Source: JACPHB01 sp964553885 (lineage in GTDB: Bacteria > Patescibacteriota > Minisyncoccia > UBA10092). Taken from it: DNA of 37,395 bases. A program made the position numbers and the translations under genes. The stretch spans positions 1 to 37,395 of the forward strand of contig CAZKLP010000002.1 of NCBI GenBank assembly GCA_964553885.1, read 5' to 3'. Below the pieces are notes generated by a model. That model did not search any database, had not been told where the DNA came from, and was given only the letters and a program-made list of their open reading frames with translations. Below, in pieces: positions 29,993-36,749 of this stretch. Within the stretch, counting starts at the first letter, position 1. Each line of letters begins with the position of its first letter.

Positions 29993-32124
29993 AAAAGAAA
30001 AATTACCCAATTGAAAGAGTCAGAAATATAGGCATTATCGCCCATATTGACGCCGGGAAAACTACCGTTTCCGAGCGTGTTTTGTTTTACACTGGCATAT
30101 CCCATAAGATTGGTGAAGTTCACGAGGGTGCGGCCATTATGGACTGGATGGAACAAGAAAGGGAGCGCGGCATCACCATTACGGCGGCGGCCACGACAAC
30201 ATTTTGGACTCCGACTTATCAAGCGCGGACCGACGCGGATTTAGACGCGGAAGAACGCAGAAAAAAATACGAACATCGAATTAATATAATAGACACCCCC
30301 GGCCATATTGATTTTACCGTTGAAGTTCAGCGTTCTCTTAGGGTTTTAGACGGCGCGGTAGTGGTTTTTGACGGTGTGGCCGGGGTAGAACCGCAATCAG
30401 AAACCGTGTGGCATCAGGCAGACAAATACGGCGTACCGCGAATTTGTTTTATCAACAAACTTGACCGCATGGGAGCTTCTTACCAAAAAAGTTTTGACTC
30501 CATTCGCGAACGCCTTACTTTAAACGCTGTGTCTCTTAATTTACCGATTGGAGCCGAAGAAAAATTTGAAGGCGTTATCGATTTAACTTTAGAAAAAAAA
30601 GTTACCTTTTTGGGCGAACACGGCGAAAAAGTTGAATTTTCTGATATTCCGGAAAACTTAAAAGAAGAAGCCGCGAAAGCCCGCAAATATTTAATAGAAA
30701 GAATTGTTGAAAGCGACGATAAGTTAATGGAGCGTTATCTTGAGGGCGCCCAGATTTCTTCTGATGAAATTAGGCAGGGTTTAAGAAACGCCACTTTAGC
30801 CGGTAAATTGGTGCCTGTTTTTTGCGGCTCGGCGCTAAAAAATAAGGGTGTTCAATTAATGCTTGACGGCGTTGTTGATTACTTGCCAAGCCCGACAGAT
30901 TTGCCGCCGACCAAAGGCCACGATCTAAAAACCGGCGCCGAAATTTTCCGAGAGCCCAAAGATAATGAACCTTTTGCCGCCCTGGCTTTTAAAATCGCTT
31001 CCGATCCTTATGTCGGTTCTCTCACTTATTTTCGCGTTTACTCCGGCAAACTTACAAAAGGTTCTTATGTTTTAAATTCAACCAAGGATTCCAAAGAGCG
31101 CCTTGGTCGGATTTTATTGATGCACGCCAACGAAAGAGAAGAGCTTGATGAGATTAAAGCCGGCGAAATCGGCGCCGCCGTGGGCCTAAAAAGCACCACT
31201 ACCGGCGACACGCTTTCAGACGAAGACCAGCCGATAATATTGGAACAGATTACTTTCCCGGAACCGGTTATTTCCCAAAAAATTGAGCCGAAAACAAAAG
31301 CCGACCAGGAAAAAATGGGTATGGCTTTGAAGCGACTCTCGGAAGAAGATCCGACTTTCAGAATTAAAACCGATTCAGAAACCGGCGAAACTATTATTTC
31401 CGGCATGGGAGAACTGCACCTTGAAATTCTTGTTGACCGTATGCTTAGAGAATTTAAAGTTTCGGTTAATGTCGGTCGGCCACAGGTGGCTTACAAAGAA
31501 ACAGTTAAAAAAATTGCCGAAGCTGAAGGAAAGTATATCAGACAATCGGGCGGTCGGGGACAATATGGCCATGTTTGGCTACGGGTTGAACCGGGAGAGC
31601 GAGGCAGCGGCTTTGAGTTTATCAGTGAAATTAAAGGCGGTGTTATTCCGCAGGAATTTATTCCGGCTACCGAGAAAGGCGCAAGAGAAGCGATGGAAAA
31701 AGGGGTTAAAGCAGGTTTTCCTATAGTTGATATGAAAGTGGCGCTTTATGACGGTTCTTATCATGAAGTAGACTCTTCGGAGGCGGCTTTTAAAATTGCC
31801 GGTTCAATTGCCTTACAGGAAGCAGTTAAGCGCGCTAATATTGTGTTGCTTGAACCGATAATGAAGATTGAAGTAGTCGCGCCTGATCAATTTTTTGGAG
31901 ACATCACCGGCGACTTAAATAGCAAGCGCGGTAAAATTGAAAAAATGTCGGAACGGGCGATGATGAAGGTGATTGATGCCAAGGTACCGCTTTCGGAAAT
32001 GTTTGGCTATGCCACCAAGCTTCGTTCAATGAGCCAGGGCCGCGCTTCATATACTATGGAATTTGACCGATACGAGGAAGTGCCAAATAATGTAACGGAA
32101 CTTATTATTGCCGGTAAAAAGTAG
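29986..32124 (+). CDS. fusA: Elongation factor G
   Basis: The GTPase that drives ribosomal translocation. 712 aa. G1 AHIDAGKTT (19-27), the switch I RGITITAAATT with an extra segment (TPTYQARTDADLDAEE, about 75-90) before the DTPGH motif (103-107), NKLD (157-160) and all later domains to the C-terminal KLRSMSQGRASYTMEF. The extra segment near switch I has been seen in CPR EF-G (from memory). It overlaps rpsG by 7 nt. Downstream, tuf is not adjacent: 2.2 kb with three accessory genes intervene. Confidence 0.97.
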   Translation: MVEKKNYPIERVRNIGIIAHIDAGKTTVSERVLFYTGISHKIGEVHEGAAIMDWMEQERERGITITAAATTTFWTPTYQARTDADLDAEERRKKYEHRINIIDTPGHIDFTVEVQRSLRVLDGAVVVFDGVAGVEPQSETVWHQADKYGVPRICFINKLDRMGASYQKSFDSIRERLTLNAVSLNLPIGAEEKFEGVIDLTLEKKVTFLGEHGEKVEFSDIPENLKEEAAKARKYLIERIVESDDKLMERYLEGAQISSDEIRQGLRNATLAGKLVPVFCGSALKNKGVQLMLDGVVDYLPSPTDLPPTKGHDLKTGAEIFREPKDNEPFAALAFKIASDPYVGSLTYFRVYSGKLTKGSYVLNSTKDSKERLGRILLMHANEREELDEIKAGEIGAAVGLKSTTTGDTLSDEDQPIILEQITFPEPVISQKIEPKTKADQEKMGMALKRLSEEDPTFRIKTDSETGETIISGMGELHLEILVDRMLREFKVSVNVGRPQVAYKETVKKIAEAEGKYIRQSGGRGQYGHVWLRVEPGERGSGFEFISEIKGGVIPQEFIPATEKGAREAMEKGVKAGFPIVDMKVALYDGSYHEVDSSEAAFKIAGSIALQEAVKRANIVLLEPIMKIEVVAPDQFFGDITGDLNSKRGKIEKMSERAMMKVIDAKVPLSEMFGYATKLRSMSQGRASYTMEFDRYEEVPNNVTELIIAGKK

Positions 32125-32244
32125 AACTATCATAATCCGAATAATTTAAAAACAATCCGAATAATCCGAATTAATTCTGCATCTAAATCTATTCGGAGTA
32201 TTAGGATATTCGGGTCATAAATTAGGATTATTAAGCGAAAGCGT

Positions 32245-32661
32245 ATGTATGAAACAATAAAAAAATTTTTAGAAGAAGGCGGAAAATGTCTTTTAATTGA
32301 AAATGGCAAGCCGATTGGCGTTGTTTTAACGATGGAAGAATATGAGAAGCTTCAAAATAAATCCGAACCTCGAAACGAGGAATTGATTCCAGGAATCGAG
32401 GAATTCGCCGAAGGCGAAGGGAAGATTCCTGGAATCAGAGGAGAGGCTGAAAAAGAAAAACCAGTCACAAATCCCATTGGCGCGACGATGGTTGAAGAAA
32501 TGTTTCCGGACTTGACCGCCGACCCGCGCTTCGCCGTAGGCTTTGGCGAGGCGAGAGCTTTTGCGAAGGCGGAGGCTTCGGCCAACATTGATGAAATAAA
32601 TCTTGCCGACGCTGGCGACGTTACCTTAGAAGACCTCGACCTTGACGAATTGCCATATTAG
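32245..32661 (+). CDS. Phd/YefM-like N-terminal domain protein with palindrome-rich acidic tail
   Basis: 138 aa. Residues 1-37 (YETIKKFLEEGGKCLLIENGKPIGVVLTMEEYEKL) resemble the DNA-binding part of Phd/YefM antitoxins, a small CPR-typical family near translation genes. The rest is acidic and ends LEDLDLDELPY. Much of it is written by palindromes: CCTCG-AAA-CGAGG (about 32368-32380), GATTCCAGGAAT/ATTCCTGGAATC (32385-32396/32425-32436) around TTCGCC-GAA-GGCGAA, and a CTTCGCC/GGCGAGGCGAG patch (32529-32580). No toxin gene is adjacent. No SD. The promoter for the next gene lies in its last codons. Confidence 0.7.
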   Translation: MYETIKKFLEEGGKCLLIENGKPIGVVLTMEEYEKLQNKSEPRNEELIPGIEEFAEGEGKIPGIRGEAEKEKPVTNPIGATMVEEMFPDLTADPRFAVGFGEARAFAKAEASANIDEINLADAGDVTLEDLDLDELPY

Positions 32662-32670
32662 TTATATAAT
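32642..32670 (+). promoter_or_regulatory. Promoter of the small lipoprotein gene
   Basis: TTGACG (32642-32647), 17-nt spacer, TATAAT (32665-32670): 11 of 12 consensus bases, overlapping the end of the preceding gene. Leader of about 42 nt to the ATG at 32719, with an SD (GAGGG). Confidence 0.75.
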
Positions 32671-32718
32671 GTAGCTACTTATATTTTTTGTACCTTGTCA
32701 AGAAAATGAGGGCAGAAA

Positions 32719-33030
32719 ATGAAGACAATCAGCACGGCGGTTTTAGCTCTATTTGCTATTATTGCGCTTGGGGCTTGTATAGAAGCGCCGGTTAAGCAAG
32801 TTAAAAAGTGCGCGAAAGTTGTAGACGTAAAATTATTTCAGGAGTATTTTTTGGGAATTATTGAAAGCTCGCATGATCCCAAGCCATATAAAATTCTTGA
32901 CAATGGCAAGCGGGTAGAAATTTATGGAATCCGTTATTATAAATGGGGTGCGGAAAATTGGCTTGAGACCGCAAAAGAAATGGAAATCGGAAAGAACTAT
33001 TGCTGGACTGAATACGAGAAATTAAAGTAA
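32719..33030 (+). CDS. Small predicted lipoprotein, unknown function
   Basis: 103 aa. Lipoprotein signal peptide with lipobox LGAC (Cys20). The mature 83-residue domain has three further Cys (near 31, 96 and in the signal region none) and a WLETAKEMEIGKNYCW end; a small beta-rich fold is likely, no family recognised. SD GAGGG lies about 8 nt before the ATG. A hairpin terminator (33061-33087) follows. It sits in the accessory insertion that separates fusA from tuf. Confidence 0.72.
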   Translation: MKTISTAVLALFAIIALGACIEAPVKQVKKCAKVVDVKLFQEYFLGIIESSHDPKPYKILDNGKRVEIYGIRYYKWGAENWLETAKEMEIGKNYCWTEYEKLK

Positions 33031-33060
33031 CTGAGATAAATAAAATTCAATTAAAAATTA

Positions 33061-33087
33061 AGCCGCAATTTGCGGCTATTCTTTTTA
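33061..33087 (+). terminator. Rho-independent terminator after the small lipoprotein gene
   Basis: Stem AGCCGCA-ATT-TGCGGCT followed by ATTCTTTTTAT. Confidence 0.75.
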
Positions 33088-33182
33088 TCCGCATATCTTT
33101 TATCCGCATATCTTTCCTCGAGGGAAATTGTGCGGATAAATTGTTGTTGGCCGCATAAAATCTCTCGAGATGGCTTATGCGG
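33085..33182. repeat. Dyad repeat, copy C (complete, with duplicated left arm)
   Basis: First dyad: TATCCGCA (33101-33108), 7 nt, CCTCGAGG (33116-33123), 7 nt, TGCGGATA (33131-33138). The left 15 nt TTATCCGCATATCTT are duplicated in tandem (33085-33099 and 33100-33114). After 12 nt, second dyad: CCGCATAA (33151-33158), 4 nt, TCTCGAGA (33163-33170), 4 nt, TTATGCGG (33175-33182), fully symmetric. No coding sequence lies within it. Confidence 0.87.
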
Positions 33183-33211
33183 TCGGAGATTATACTAAAT
33201 TACAAAAAAAT

Positions 33212-33310
33212 AAAATTAACGCATTCCGCGACGATCGTCTGAAAACGCGTTAATTTTTTATAAACTGATTTTGTATCATAAGCTCCCTATAGGGAAGTTA
33301 TGATACAAAA
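33212..33310. repeat. Two further palindromes in the 33031-33402 non-coding stretch
   Basis: First, an 11-bp perfect stem AAAATTAACGC/GCGTTAATTTT (33212-33222/33247-33257) with ACGATCGT in the loop. Second, a 42-nt dyad (33269-33310) with only two mismatched pairs, centred on CCCTATAGGG. The 372-nt intergenic stretch thus holds a terminator, repeat copy C, these two palindromes and a promoter, and no gene. Confidence 0.75.
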
Positions 33311-33316
33311 AGACAT

Positions 33317-33346
33317 TTGACAGGGTGTCACTGTATTTGCTATGGT
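33317..33346 (+). promoter_or_regulatory. Promoter of the gene at 33403
   Basis: TTGACA (33317-33322), 18-nt spacer, TATGGT (33341-33346). It starts 6 nt after the 42-nt dyad, which could be an operator. Leader about 50 nt with a GGAGAAG SD. Confidence 0.55.
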
Positions 33347-33402
33347 GCACTCACTTTAGTTTGTTCTTTTGAAATTACAAAACTTCTGATGGAGAAGAAA
33401 GT

Positions 33403-34035
33403 ATGATGAGCTTGTTCAAATATATTCATAATTTTTTTATCGGTCGTTGGTATGCTCTATATGTTAGCGGTCACGGTTCCGGTTTTAGACGCGATGGAGG
33501 ATTAATGACAAAAAGAACCGCTCTTTTCGAGGCAGATAGGTGGGTAGGCATTGCGGATACAATTGGAGGAAGAGCGCAAGTAAAAAACATTTTTACCTAT
33601 AAGGTTCTCTATCCATCTAAAATTATCTATCGTTCACTGAAAATTGTTGTTGCTTTGGCTGTGCTTATGGCGGCTGGGATCGCTTACGCCGAGGTTCCGG
33701 ATGTTTCAAAATGGTCTTGTCCTAACAGCGTTGTTGAAACAGATTCAGATTACGACTCAGAATTTATGTTTTGCGGCGGTAACGGTTCCGGGAGTTTTTA
33801 TGTGAAGATTTCCAGTGAACTGGTTTATATACATGAACACAGAACTATTGCCAATAAGGCCGTTTACTACAACGCTCTGAAAACTAACGAAGGAAATTGG
33901 GTTGAAACGGTTAATCAGTTGGACTTAATTGCTAAGACAGAGGAAATCACAAATAAAAGAACCTTTATTATCATTGTTGTTGATGATAAAGACAAAATTG
34001 TTGCCAGAAGGTCTATCCCGCTGTTTAAAAAGTAA
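33403..34035 (+). CDS. Predicted exported protein with internal signal-like helix, unknown function
   Basis: 210 aa from the ATG at 33403 (SD GGAGAAG). A second start at 33505 has an even better SD (GGAGG, 5 nt before ATG) and would give 176 aa. A hydrophobic helix KIVVALAVLMAAGIAYA (about 81-97) followed by EVPD looks like a signal peptide preceded by an unusually long N-terminal region. The exported part has two Cys (WSCPNSV, MFCGG) and a beta-rich pattern. No family recognised. A weak terminator follows at 34055. It is part of the accessory insertion between fusA and tuf. Confidence 0.65.
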   Translation: MMSLFKYIHNFFIGRWYALYVSGHGSGFRRDGGLMTKRTALFEADRWVGIADTIGGRAQVKNIFTYKVLYPSKIIYRSLKIVVALAVLMAAGIAYAEVPDVSKWSCPNSVVETDSDYDSEFMFCGGNGSGSFYVKISSELVYIHEHRTIANKAVYYNALKTNEGNWVETVNQLDLIAKTEEITNKRTFIIIVVDDKDKIVARRSIPLFKK

Positions 34036-34054
34036 CGCTTTTTGACTTATAATC

Positions 34055-34084
34055 AAAAGGGCCTAAGTTAATTTGGCTCTTTTA
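34055..34084 (+). terminator. Rho-independent terminator
   Basis: Stem AAAAGGGCC/GGCTCTTTT (one G-U) with an 11-nt loop, 20 nt after the stop of the gene ending at 34035. Confidence 0.6.
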
Positions 34085-34094
34085 TTATTGTTGA

Positions 34095-34152
34095 CCCCGT
34101 TAGAAGTCCGACAAGTCGGCAGACGCCGTCGGCGTCTTACTTCTAAACGGGG
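34095..34152. repeat. Three-way-junction palindrome upstream of tuf
   Basis: Outer stem CCCCGTTAGAAGT (34095-34107) with ACTTCTAAACGGGG (34139-34152), one bulged base. It encloses two perfect hairpins: CCGAC-AA-GTCGG (34108-34119) and AGACGCC-GTC-GGCGTCT (34121-34137). The right arm abuts the tuf P1 -35 box. Confidence 0.75.
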
Positions 34153-34199
34153 TTGACAACCATTTGATTATTGACTAAAATGAGATTTGCGTGTTAAAT
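34153..34199 (+). promoter_or_regulatory. Two overlapping promoters upstream of tuf
   Basis: P1: TTGACA (34153-34158), 17 nt, TAAAAT (34176-34181). P2: TTGACT (34171-34176), 17 nt, TTAAAT (34194-34199). Leaders of about 110-130 nt would contain a GC-rich imperfect hairpin (about 34219-34257, CCGCCTTCG ... CGGCGGG). No SD before tuf. Confidence 0.65.
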
Positions 34200-34315
34200 A
34201 GATTAAGCTAATGTATGGCATCCGCCTTCGTCTCGCCCTCGGCGGACTTCGGCGGGATAGCTCATATTTTTAGTTAAAAAATTTCATTATTAAATAATTC
34301 ATTTTTTAAAAAAAT

Positions 34316-35524
34316 ATGGCAGAAAAATTTGAACGGACAAAACCTCATGTTAACATTGGCACAATCGGCCACGTTGACCATGGGAAAACCACGTTAACCG
34401 CGGCGATTACCAAAATCCTTCATATGAAAGGTTTGGCAAGAAAAGCCGAAACGGTTGGCGATATTGACAAGGCGCCGGAAGAAAAAGCGCGCGGTATTAC
34501 GATTCAATTGCACCATTCCGAGTATGAATCGGAAAAACGGCATTACGCTCATATTGACGCTCCAGGCCACCAAGATTACATCAAAAACATGATTACCGGC
34601 GCGGCTCAAATGGACGGCGCGGTTTTGGTAGTGGCGGCAACCGATGGCCCAATGCCTCAAACCAGGGAACACATTCTTTTGGCGCGCCAAGTCGGCGTTC
34701 CGGCAATAGTGGTGTTTTTAAATAAAGTAGATATGGTTTCCGATCCGGAACTTGTTGATTTGGTTGAGGCCGAAATACGCGAACTTTTGACAAAATATAA
34801 ATTTCCCGGTGACAAAATCCCGGTAATTCGCGGTTCAGCTTTGAAGGCATTGGAAGCCAACTCTCCCGATGACGAAGCGGCTAAGCCGATTTTAGAACTT
34901 ATCAAAGCGCTTGATGAAAGCATCCCCGACCCGGTTCGCGAAATTGACAAGCCGTTTTTGATGCCCATTGAAGATATTTTTTCAATTGAAGGCCGTGGCA
35001 CGGTGGTAACGGGCAGAATTGAGAGAGGAATAGTTAAAGTCAACGAAGAAGTTGATGTTATAGGTTTGAAGCCAAATCAAAAAACGGTGGTTACCGGTAT
35101 TGAAATGTTTAATAAGTCGCTTGATGAAGGCCGAGCCGGCGACAATGCGGGCATTCTTTTAAGAGGCCTAAAGAAAGAAGACGTTGAAAGAGGACAGGTT
35201 ATAGCAAAACCCGGCTCGGTAACTCCTCACACCGAATTTGATTCCGAGGTTTATATTTTAACCAAAGAAGAGGGCGGACGGCATACTCCATTCTTTAGTA
35301 ATTATAAGCCANNNNNNNNNNAGCCACAATTTTATATCCGCACTACAGATGTTACCGGCGAAGTAGTTTTACCAACAGGCGTTGAAATGGTAATGCCCGG
35401 AGACACGGTGAAATTTAGCGTTAAATTAATCGCGCCAGTGGCTCTAGAAGAACAGCAGAGGTTTGCTATTCGAGAGGGCGGTAAAACGGTTGGAGCCGGA
35501 GTGGTGACTAAAATAAATAAATAA
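34316..35524 (+). CDS. tuf: Elongation factor Tu (contains an artefactual 10-N gap)
   Basis: Delivers aminoacyl-tRNA to the ribosome. G1 GHVDHGKT (18-25), DAPGH (81-85; the catalytic His85 kept, the usual Cys is Ala and the following Ala is Gln), NKVD (136-139), GSALKALE. The switch I end reads GITIQLHHSEY where most bacteria have GITINTAHVEY. The ten N at 35312-35321 fall between SNYK and PQFYIR; the flanks share AGCCA, so the contigs overlap and the true protein is about 397 aa with SNYKPQFYIR. tuf heads a tuf-rpsJ-rplC unit. Confidence 0.96.
   Translation: MAEKFERTKPHVNIGTIGHVDHGKTTLTAAITKILHMKGLARKAETVGDIDKAPEEKARGITIQLHHSEYESEKRHYAHIDAPGHQDYIKNMITGAAQMDGAVLVVAATDGPMPQTREHILLARQVGVPAIVVFLNKVDMVSDPELVDLVEAEIRELLTKYKFPGDKIPVIRGSALKALEANSPDDEAAKPILELIKALDESIPDPVREIDKPFLMPIEDIFSIEGRGTVVTGRIERGIVKVNEEVDVIGLKPNQKTVVTGIEMFNKSLDEGRAGDNAGILLRGLKKEDVERGQVIAKPGSVTPHTEFDSEVYILTKEEGGRHTPFFSNYKPXXXXPQFYIRTTDVTGEVVLPTGVEMVMPGDTVKFSVKLIAPVALEEQQRFAIREGGKTVGAGVVTKINK
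35312..35321. other. 10-N gap that is really a 5-nt contig overlap
   Basis: AGCCA occurs immediately before and after the N run. Removing the N run and one copy gives the conserved EF-Tu KPQFYIRTTD segment with no missing residue. Confidence 0.85.
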
Positions 35525-35562
35525 GTAAAAAGCGGTAGATATATAGATAAAAAATTGTTCTT

Positions 35563-35922
35563 TTGAAAACGGAAATGATTAAGAAAAAAGAAGTTAAGAA
35601 AAAAGAAAAAGAGGAAATCAAGCAAAGAATCAGGATAAGAATCAGGGCTTATGATAATAAAATCATTGATTCTTCGGCGCGCCAGATTGTGGACACTGCC
35701 GAACGGCAGGGGGCCGAAGTGATAGGCCCCATTCCGATGCCGACCGAAATAAAAAAATACACGGTTAATTCTTCTACTTTTGTCTACAAAAACAGCCGCG
35801 ATCAGTATGAGATGAGGGTTCATAAACGCTTAATTGACATTATGAGTCCCAGCGCCAAGACCGTTGACGCTTTGATGAACTTAAATCTGCCGGCGGGAGT
35901 GGATATTGAAATAAAAATGTAA
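35563..35922 (+). CDS. rpsJ: 30S ribosomal protein S10
   Basis: S10 is part of the 30S head and also partners NusB in antitermination. The conserved S10 begins at about IRIRIRAYDNKIIDSSARQIV, followed by GPIPMPTEIKKYTV, SRDQYEMRVHKRLIDI and the C-terminal DALMNLNLPAGVDIEIKM. The N-terminus has an added Lys/Glu-rich arm. Start is uncertain: TTG at 35563 or, more likely, ATG at 35575 four codons later; neither has a good SD. It is 38 nt after tuf. A perfect 36-nt palindrome separates it from rplC. Confidence 0.96.
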   Translation: MKTEMIKKKEVKKKEKEEIKQRIRIRIRAYDNKIIDSSARQIVDTAERQGAEVIGPIPMPTEIKKYTVNSSTFVYKNSRDQYEMRVHKRLIDIMSPSAKTVDALMNLNLPAGVDIEIKM

Positions 35923-35934
35923 ATGGGGATTAAA

Positions 35935-35970
35935 AAACTAAACGCCCCGCAGCTGCGGGGCGTTTAGTTT
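35935..35970. repeat. 36-nt perfect palindrome between rpsJ and rplC
   Basis: Left half AAACTAAACGCCCCGCAG and right half CTGCGGGGCGTTTAGTTT are exact complements. The inner 20 nt are identical to the palindrome in the nusA frame (171-190). It would form a very stable hairpin inside a ribosomal protein operon, 11 nt before rplC. Confidence 0.85.
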
Positions 35971-35980
35971 AAAAACCAAA

Positions 35981-36649
35981 ATGAAATTCATACTCGGAAA
36001 AAAAATAGGAATGACGCAGATATTTAAGGAAGATAAAATAATTCCCGTAACTTTAATAAAAAGCGGGCCGAATTTTGTTACTCAAGTTAAGACCAAAGAT
36101 AAAGACGGCTACTCGGCGGTTCAAATCGGATTTGACGTTAAAAAAGAAAAAAATATTAAAAAACCGCAACGCGGCCACTTAAAAAAAATCTCAAATCTTT
36201 CACCCACCAAAACTTCCAAAGAAAATTTAGGCGGGCAAGAATCTCAAATCTCAAATTTAAGATATTTAAAAGAATTTAGAATTGAAAATTTGGAATTAAA
36301 ACCTGGAGATGAAATTAAAATAGATACATTTGCGGCGGGCGATAAAGTTAATATTGTCGCTGTTTCCAAAGGCAAGGGATTTCAAGGAGTGGTGAAAAGA
36401 CATGGATTCCACGGCGGGCCAAAAAGCCATGGCCAGAAAGACCGCCTTCGGGCTCCAGGTTCAATCGGATCTTCTTTTCCGGAACATGTTTTTAAAGGAA
36501 AGAGAATGGCCGGGCGAATGGGCGGCGACAGAGTAACGGTTAAAAATTTGGAAGTTATTGAAATTGACACGGAAAATAATTTAATCGCTTTAAAGGGCGC
36601 GGTGCCGGGAAGAAGAGGAACTTTAGTAATGATAAAATCCGAAATTTAA
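35981..36649 (+). CDS. rplC: 50S ribosomal protein L3
   Basis: L3 is an early-assembly protein near the peptidyl transferase centre. 222 aa: MKFILGKKIGMTQIF start, then KGKGFQGVVKRHGFHGGPKSHG with the conserved KGKGFQG and GSIGSSFPEHVFKGKRMAG regions. Between GHLKK and YLKEFR there is an insertion of about 24 residues (ISNLSPTKTSKENL ... ESQISNL) that is not part of typical L3 and resembles the ISNF-type peptides in ValRS and TsaD. The next S10-operon gene (rplD) does not follow; an opposing gene does. Confidence 0.96.
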   Translation: MKFILGKKIGMTQIFKEDKIIPVTLIKSGPNFVTQVKTKDKDGYSAVQIGFDVKKEKNIKKPQRGHLKKISNLSPTKTSKENLGGQESQISNLRYLKEFRIENLELKPGDEIKIDTFAAGDKVNIVAVSKGKGFQGVVKRHGFHGGPKSHGQKDRLRAPGSIGSSFPEHVFKGKRMAGRMGGDRVTVKNLEVIEIDTENNLIALKGAVPGRRGTLVMIKSEI

Positions 36650-36693
36650 TTTTTTATAAAATTAAATTTTAAGTTCTTTATAAAAAAAACGAA

Positions 36694-36712
36694 CCCCCGC
36701 GTTGCGCGGGGG
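36694..36712 (-). terminator. Terminator between convergent rplC and the proline-rich gene
   Basis: Perfect stem CCCCCGCG-TTG-CGCGGGGG. On the minus strand it is followed by a run of T (complement of 36682-36689), fitting a terminator for the proline-rich gene. AT-rich complementary segments (TTTTATAAAATT) follow rplC at about 36650-36670. Confidence 0.65.
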
Positions 36713-36749
36713 CTGGGACGTTCAGATGTCCCTGAAAGAACGGAGGGAA

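Noticed and set aside
32125..32244. Possible small gene or regulatory RNA after fusA
   Set aside because: It holds only degenerate AATCCGAATA-type direct and inverted repeats; no open frame or stable conserved fold can be supported.
28278..33182. CRISPR array associated with the Cas2-like gene
   Set aside because: The repeats are few, palindromic and far apart, with no regular spacers and no cas1 or effector gene.
34593..34850. Minus-strand frames in tuf, fusA and the PrkA module
   Set aside because: They are shadows of strongly conserved genes on the other strand.
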